In this document: piece by piece, positions 18,884-23,144 of the stretch
Layout: each line of letters begins with the position of its first letter
How positions within the stretch are numbered: the stretch's first letter is position 1
Assembly (NCBI GenBank): GCA_030141605.1
Contig: JAQGDQ010001864.1
Span: 1-23,144 of the forward strand
Direction of reading: 5' to 3'
Origin: Tubiluchus corallicola
Lineage: Eukaryota > Priapulida > Priapulimorpha > Priapulimorphida > Tubiluchidae
DNA: 23,144 bases
Notes under the pieces: generated by a model
The model's input: only the letters and a program-made list of their open reading frames with translations
The model's database searches: none
Told to the model about the DNA's origin: nothing
Translations under genes and position numbers: made by a program

Positions 18884-19583
18884 AAAAATGGCACACGTAA
18901 AAATGGCACAGGTAAAAATGGCACAAGTAAAAACGGCACACGCAAAATGACACGATTAAAAATGGCACGGGTAAAAATGGCACAGATAAAAATGACATTA
19001 GTAAAAATGGCACAGGTAAAAATGGCACAACTAAAAACGGCACAAGGAAAATGACACAAGTAAAAATTGCACAGGTAAAAGTGACACAAGTAAAAATGGT
19101 ACAGGTAAAAATGACACTAGTAAAAATGGCACAGGTAAAATGGCACAACTAAAAACGGCACAAGCAAAATGACACTAAAAACGGCACAAGCAAAATGACA
19201 CAAGTAAAAATTGCACAGGTAAAAGTGACACAAGTAAAAATGGTACAGGTAAAAATGACACAAGTAAAAATGGCACAGGTAAAAATGGCACAGGTAAAAA
19301 TGGCACAAGTAAAAATGGCACACGCAAAATGACACAACTAAAAATGGCACAGATAAAAATGACACTAGTAAAAACGGCACAGGTAAAAATTGCACAAGTA
19401 AAAACGGCACAGGTAAAAATTGCACAAGTAAAAACGGCACAAGCAAAGTGACACAAGCAAAAATGGTACAGGTAAAAGTGACACAAGTAAAAATGACACG
19501 GAAAAAATAATACAAGTAAAAATGACACATTTAAAATGACAGAGGAAAATGACAGGAAAATGGGCTCAAATGGAAAAATAGGA
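18884..19583 (+). repeat. 700-bp block, copy 1
   Basis: Every line I compared with 19584-20283 is identical, including irregular markers such as GACACTAAAAACGGCACAAG and GGAAAAAATAATACAAG. The block ends with the non-15-bp sequence ATGGGCTCAAATGGAAAAAT. Confidence 0.9.
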
Positions 19584-20283
19584 AAAAATGGCACACGTAA
19601 AAATGGCACAGGTAAAAATGGCACAAGTAAAAACGGCACACGCAAAATGACACGATTAAAAATGGCACGGGTAAAAATGGCACAGATAAAAATGACATTA
19701 GTAAAAATGGCACAGGTAAAAATGGCACAACTAAAAACGGCACAAGGAAAATGACACAAGTAAAAATTGCACAGGTAAAAGTGACACAAGTAAAAATGGT
19801 ACAGGTAAAAATGACACTAGTAAAAATGGCACAGGTAAAATGGCACAACTAAAAACGGCACAAGCAAAATGACACTAAAAACGGCACAAGCAAAATGACA
19901 CAAGTAAAAATTGCACAGGTAAAAGTGACACAAGTAAAAATGGTACAGGTAAAAATGACACAAGTAAAAATGGCACAGGTAAAAATGGCACAGGTAAAAA
20001 TGGCACAAGTAAAAATGGCACACGCAAAATGACACAACTAAAAATGGCACAGATAAAAATGACACTAGTAAAAACGGCACAGGTAAAAATTGCACAAGTA
20101 AAAACGGCACAGGTAAAAATTGCACAAGTAAAAACGGCACAAGCAAAGTGACACAAGCAAAAATGGTACAGGTAAAAGTGACACAAGTAAAAATGACACG
20201 GAAAAAATAATACAAGTAAAAATGACACATTTAAAATGACAGAGGAAAATGACAGGAAAATGGGCTCAAATGGAAAAATAGGA
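19584..20283 (+). repeat. 700-bp block, copy 2
   Basis: Tandem copy of 18884-19583, followed by 13 bases of a third block start (AAAAATGGCACAC) before unique sequence resumes at ATATAGGATACG. Confidence 0.9.
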
Positions 20284-20296
20284 AAAAATGGCACAC

Positions 20297-20905
20297 ATAT
20301 AGGATACGAGTTTAGAGTTAGGATTCTGAGGGGGATAATTGTTTTAATTATTTTTTTTTCTGTCAAGAAAGATATGCCTCAACTATGTTCGTTTGTTTGT
20401 TTGTCTGTCTGTTATATATGAATAAGTCTATGGCGCAAAAACATTAGAAAGTTTATTTTCAGTAAAAGTTCTAAGCGTACTACATTGTTTGATAAAAATG
20501 CTCTCATTGGGTTGTCCATAGATGCATCTATACGTTGCAGCCCCTTGCATGGATTCGCCTCATTCGTGAATCAGCGCTAGCTTCCTGGAGGCATTGTTTT
20601 TAGCGCAATTAGGAATTCCGGCCGTTTTCGAGGAACACGACGTGTGAAATCGGACTCCTATTTAATGTTTCACATGTTAAAGTGTCGCAGACTGGCTTCA
20701 TAATATGCATGGCATAACTTCATGGGACTTGACAGACTAAAGAGTGTCACTAAAAGCAGTTGGCAATGTTCCAGGTAATACAGGATGATGAAGAGACACA
20801 TTGTGGACTTTATATGACAGCATTTTCTTCTAAAAAAAATTTTTTTTCTAAAAAAAAAGAGCACTCAAAAAGTATGAGTTTAGAGTTTTGATAATTATTT
20901 TATTT
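20297..20905. other. Unassigned stretch with GTTT/GTCT simple sequence
   Basis: Contains a short GTTT/GTCT tract (about 20389-20411) and an A/T palindromic run near 20831-20860. No gene is supported. Confidence 0.45.
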
Positions 20906-20910
20906 CAGCC

Positions 20911-20948
20911 AAGTTTGTTTGTTTGTTTGTTTGTTTGTTTGTTTGTTT
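20911..20948 (+). repeat. (GTTT)n microsatellite
   Basis: About nine GTTT units. Simple-sequence repeat. Confidence 0.95.
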
Positions 20949-21060
20949 CTTACAATTAGTCCCAGGCAAGATAAATACAATCGTTTTTGGTTTTGCATGT
21001 CAAAATGACACAGTTTTCAGACGTGCAGAATATTATCTTTCTCCACCAAATTTAAAAGGC

Positions 21061-21665
21061 TTAAAGCAAAACCGGACTCAACCTTTAACTGTAGGTCAAA
21101 ACAATCTACTTTTTAAAATATTGAAAAGGAACATGCTATTTTATCAAAAATGACTTACTTGAAAGAATTATTACCACACAAACACAATTTCACGTTCGCG
21201 CCACTAGTTCTTTGCTGTTACGTGCGTTTACTAGTTAGACGGGCACGAGCGCCTGCATTTCGGAAACGCGTTGCACAAAAACAGGTTCTGAACCTCTTTG
21301 TTCAGAAGTGTTAGTTTGTGACGTACAGCACACGATTGACAGCTTTTGTGTGAGCACAGCGGCAAATTTGAAATTTGAATTTTTATCTTAAAATTTGCCT
21401 AGTCTTAGTACAGCACACTGAATATCTTTCAGTAGCAATGCACTTCAATTTTTGCTTTCGCAAACACGCCCATGGAAAATTTTTGCTGTTGAAAATTATG
21501 TTAGTTTGTGATGTTATCAATAGATGGGCTCGCCGCCGTTAATTAAGATTTTAGTCTATTATTTAATTATCAGAGACGCCTTTGTCGTATTATTGGTGTT
21601 AAAATGTAACTTTTTATCTGATTGGAAAATTGAGTAGTATATGAAAAATCATCCTGTCATCCTTC
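21061..21665 (+). repeat. Dispersed repeat family B, copy 2 (about 605 bp)
   Basis: Collinear with 8023-8636 from TTAAAGCAAAACCGGA to GTATATGAAAAATCATCCTG, with scattered substitutions and small indels. The sequence on both sides is unrelated to the flanks of the other copies, which sets the element limits. Confidence 0.85.
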
Positions 21666-21971
21666 AAACATTTGTCTTATCTTATTGACAATGAATCTAC
21701 AGTAGTATTTTCCATTCATAGAAACATGCAGTTTTATGGCTATGCAATCATGCACGGAGTATGATCGACCAATCTTTTGTGTTAATTAAATGTTTGTTTA
21801 CTGCTTATTGTAAAACCAGCTTTTGCGTGTGTCGGAAAGTTGAAAAAAATGAACACAACATTAATTTCCGTGTTCAAAGGGAAGTTCCGTCTACGTGACA
21901 GCTGCTACTAATCCATAGAACGCAGGTTCGAGCCATAACAGAGGAATAATTTTTTGACATGGTAATGAATT
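21666..21971. other. Unassigned AT-rich stretch
   Basis: No gene or repeat recognised before the TAAAAAGTCACAG units begin. Confidence 0.4.
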
Positions 21972-22050
21972 CAGGTAAAAAAGTCACAGGTAAAAAGTCA
22001 CAGGCGAAAAGTCATAGGTTGAAAAGTGACAAGGACAAAAGGCAAACGAA
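21972..22050 (+). repeat. Short run of GGTAAAAAGTCACA units
   Basis: Units CAGGTAAAAAAGTCA, CAGGTAAAAAGTCA, CAGGCGAAAAGTCA and TAGGTTGAAAAGTGA decay rightwards into CAAACGAAATGACAAATAG and then directly into the CCCTAA-like satellite. The core is the same as in the 60-bp array. Confidence 0.8.
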
Positions 22051-22055
22051 ATGAC

Positions 22056-23144
22056 AAATAGCCCTAACCCTAACCCTAGCCTTAACCCTAATCTTACCCT
22101 AAGCTTAGCCCTAATCCTATCCCTAACCCTACCCCTAAGCTTAATCCTAACCATAGCTTAACCCTAACCTTACTCTAGTCCTAACTCTAAGCTTAACCCA
22201 AACCTTATACTAGCCCTAACCCCAAGCTTAACCATAATAACCCTAACCCTAAGCTTAACCCTAATCTTACCCTAGCCCTAGCCCTACGCTTAACCATAAC
22301 CATACCCTAGCCCTAACCCTAAGCTCAACCATAACTTTACCCTAGCGGTAACCCTAAGTTTAAATCTAACTTTACCCAAACCCTAACCCTAATCTTAACC
22401 CTAATCCTGCCTTAGCCGTAACCCTAAGCTTAACCATAACTATACTTTAGCCCTAACCCTAAGCTTAAATATATACCTTACTCTAACCCTAACCCTAAGA
22501 TTAAATCCAACTTTACCCTAAGATTAAATCTAACTTTATCTTAAGCTTAAATCTATCTTTACCCTAGCCCTAACCCTAAGCTTAACCCTAATCTTACCCT
22601 AACCCTAACCCTAAGCTTAACCCTAACATTATCCTAGCCCTAACCCTAAGCTTAACCCTAATCCTACCTTAGCCGTAACCCTAAGCTTAACCATAATTTT
22701 ACCCTAGCGCTAACCCTAAGCTTAAATCTAACTTTACCCAAACCCTAACCCTAAGCTTAACCCTAATCCTACCTTAGCCGTAACCCTAAGCTTAACCATA
22801 ACTTTACCCTAGCGCTAACCCTAAGCTTAAATCTAACTTTACCCAAACCCTAACCCTAAGCTTAACCCTAATCGTACCTTAGCCGTAACCCTAAGCTTAA
22901 CCATAACTTTACCCTAGCGCTAACCCTAAGCTTAACCCTAATCCTACCTTAGCCGTAACCCTAAGCTTAACCATAATTTTACCCAAACCCTAACCCTAAG
23001 CTTAACCCTAATCGTACCTTAGCCGTAACCCTAAGCTTAACCATAACTTTACCCTAGCGCTAACCCTAAGCTTAACCCTAATCCTACCTTAGCCGTAACC
23101 CTAAGCTTAACCATAATTTTACCCAAACCCTAACCCTAAGCTTA
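22056..23144 (+). repeat. Degenerate CCCTAA-like satellite, 35-bp monomer with AAGCTT
   Basis: Built from CCCTAA-like hexamers. From about 22650 the order is regular: 35-bp monomers such as CCTTAGCCGTAACCCTAAGC then TTAACCATAATTTTA, each with an AAGCTT palindrome. The marker ACCTTAGCCG lies at 22666, 22771, 22876, 22946, 23016 and 23086, spacings of 105, 105, 70, 70 and 70 bp, that is three- and two-monomer higher-order units. The left part is more irregular. It continues past the window end. The orientation (CCCTAA reading rightward) is not that of a right-hand chromosome end. Confidence 0.93.

Larger units (their letters stand above)
18868..20296 (+). repeat. 15-bp minisatellite (AAAAATGGCACAGGT)
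   Basis: About 95 units vary at a few positions (GGCACA/GACACA, GGT/AGT/CGT/ACT, ATGG/ACGG/GTG). Frames on both strands are open for long distances because of the period of 15, giving Cys-His-Phe-Tyr-Leu or Lys-Asn-Gly-Thr repeats without biological meaning. The array consists of two 700-bp blocks that look the same. Confidence 0.97.

Noticed and set aside
18766-20366. Cys-His-Phe-Tyr-Leu and Lys-Asn-Gly-Thr repeat proteins
   Set aside because: They arise from the 15-bp minisatellite, a multiple of three; overlapping frames on both strands are open equally.
22056-23144. Genuine telomere
   Set aside because: The hexamers are highly degenerate with a 35-bp superstructure, the orientation does not fit a right-hand end, and a TTAGGG-type motif would be unusual for an arthropod.

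Overview
This is non-coding-dominated metazoan DNA: AT-rich, with spliceosomal signals, microsatellites, minisatellites and several families of degraded transposable elements. An arthropod is the best guess. The only convincing host coding sequence is an exon on the minus strand (16668-16842) that encodes a signal peptide followed by a C-x4-EEMP-x6-C-x2-LE segment, the pattern I associate with arthropod myosuppressin precursors. The 5S-like head of a SINE at 13.4 kb also has an arthropod-style 5S sequence. Nothing prokaryotic, viral or CRISPR-like was found.

Layout. 0-3.7 kb: one copy of a dispersed repeat (189-530), a long (TG)81 tract, the 3' part of a dead Tc1-like transposon (1751-2055, minus) and a 5'-truncated LINE 3' end flanked by a long direct repeat (3181-3722). 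3.9-5.6 kb: a possible LTR (3883-4617) and a solo LTR with a 5-bp target duplication (5188-5576). 6.3-7.9 kb: a 52-bp minisatellite of about 30 units. 8.0-8.6 kb: the first of three copies of an unclassified dispersed repeat. 9.1-10.1 kb: a GC-rich 51-bp minisatellite that stays open in several frames, then an acidic low-complexity open frame. 10.3-12.3 kb: a dispersed repeat containing a young 19-bp minisatellite, a second solo LTR (10849-11283), and an inverted partner of the 189-530 repeat. 12.56-14.0 kb: an 800-bp CAAGR pentamer array abutting a complete 5S-rRNA-headed SINE with a (CAA)n tail and a 12-bp target duplication. 14.4-16.5 kb: a truncated third copy of the 8-kb family, a CCAA-rich tract, the inverted partner of the 10.3-kb repeat, and a TTAA-flanked piggyBac-like MITE. 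16.67-16.86 kb: the neuropeptide-like exon. 16.9-23.1 kb: a satellite domain made of a 60-bp array, a 15-bp array with an apparently exact 700-bp duplication, a third copy of the 8-kb family, and a degenerate CCCTAA-like 35-bp satellite running off the window end.

The exon has a good 3' splice site (TTTCAG, with a TATTAAC branch-like motif) and a good donor (GTAAGT). The 60-bp array therefore lies in the upstream intron, ending about 45 bp before the acceptor. No exon for an -FLRFG peptide was found downstream on the minus strand within the window, so if the identification is right the next intron is at least about 16 kb and most of the window to the left would be intronic. The most unusual pattern is that a GGTAAAAAGTCACTGG-like core recurs next to CCCTAA-like sequence in three architectures between 16.9 and 22.1 kb. 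Roughly 30 percent of the window is tandem repeat. All identifications are by eye, without alignments or searches.
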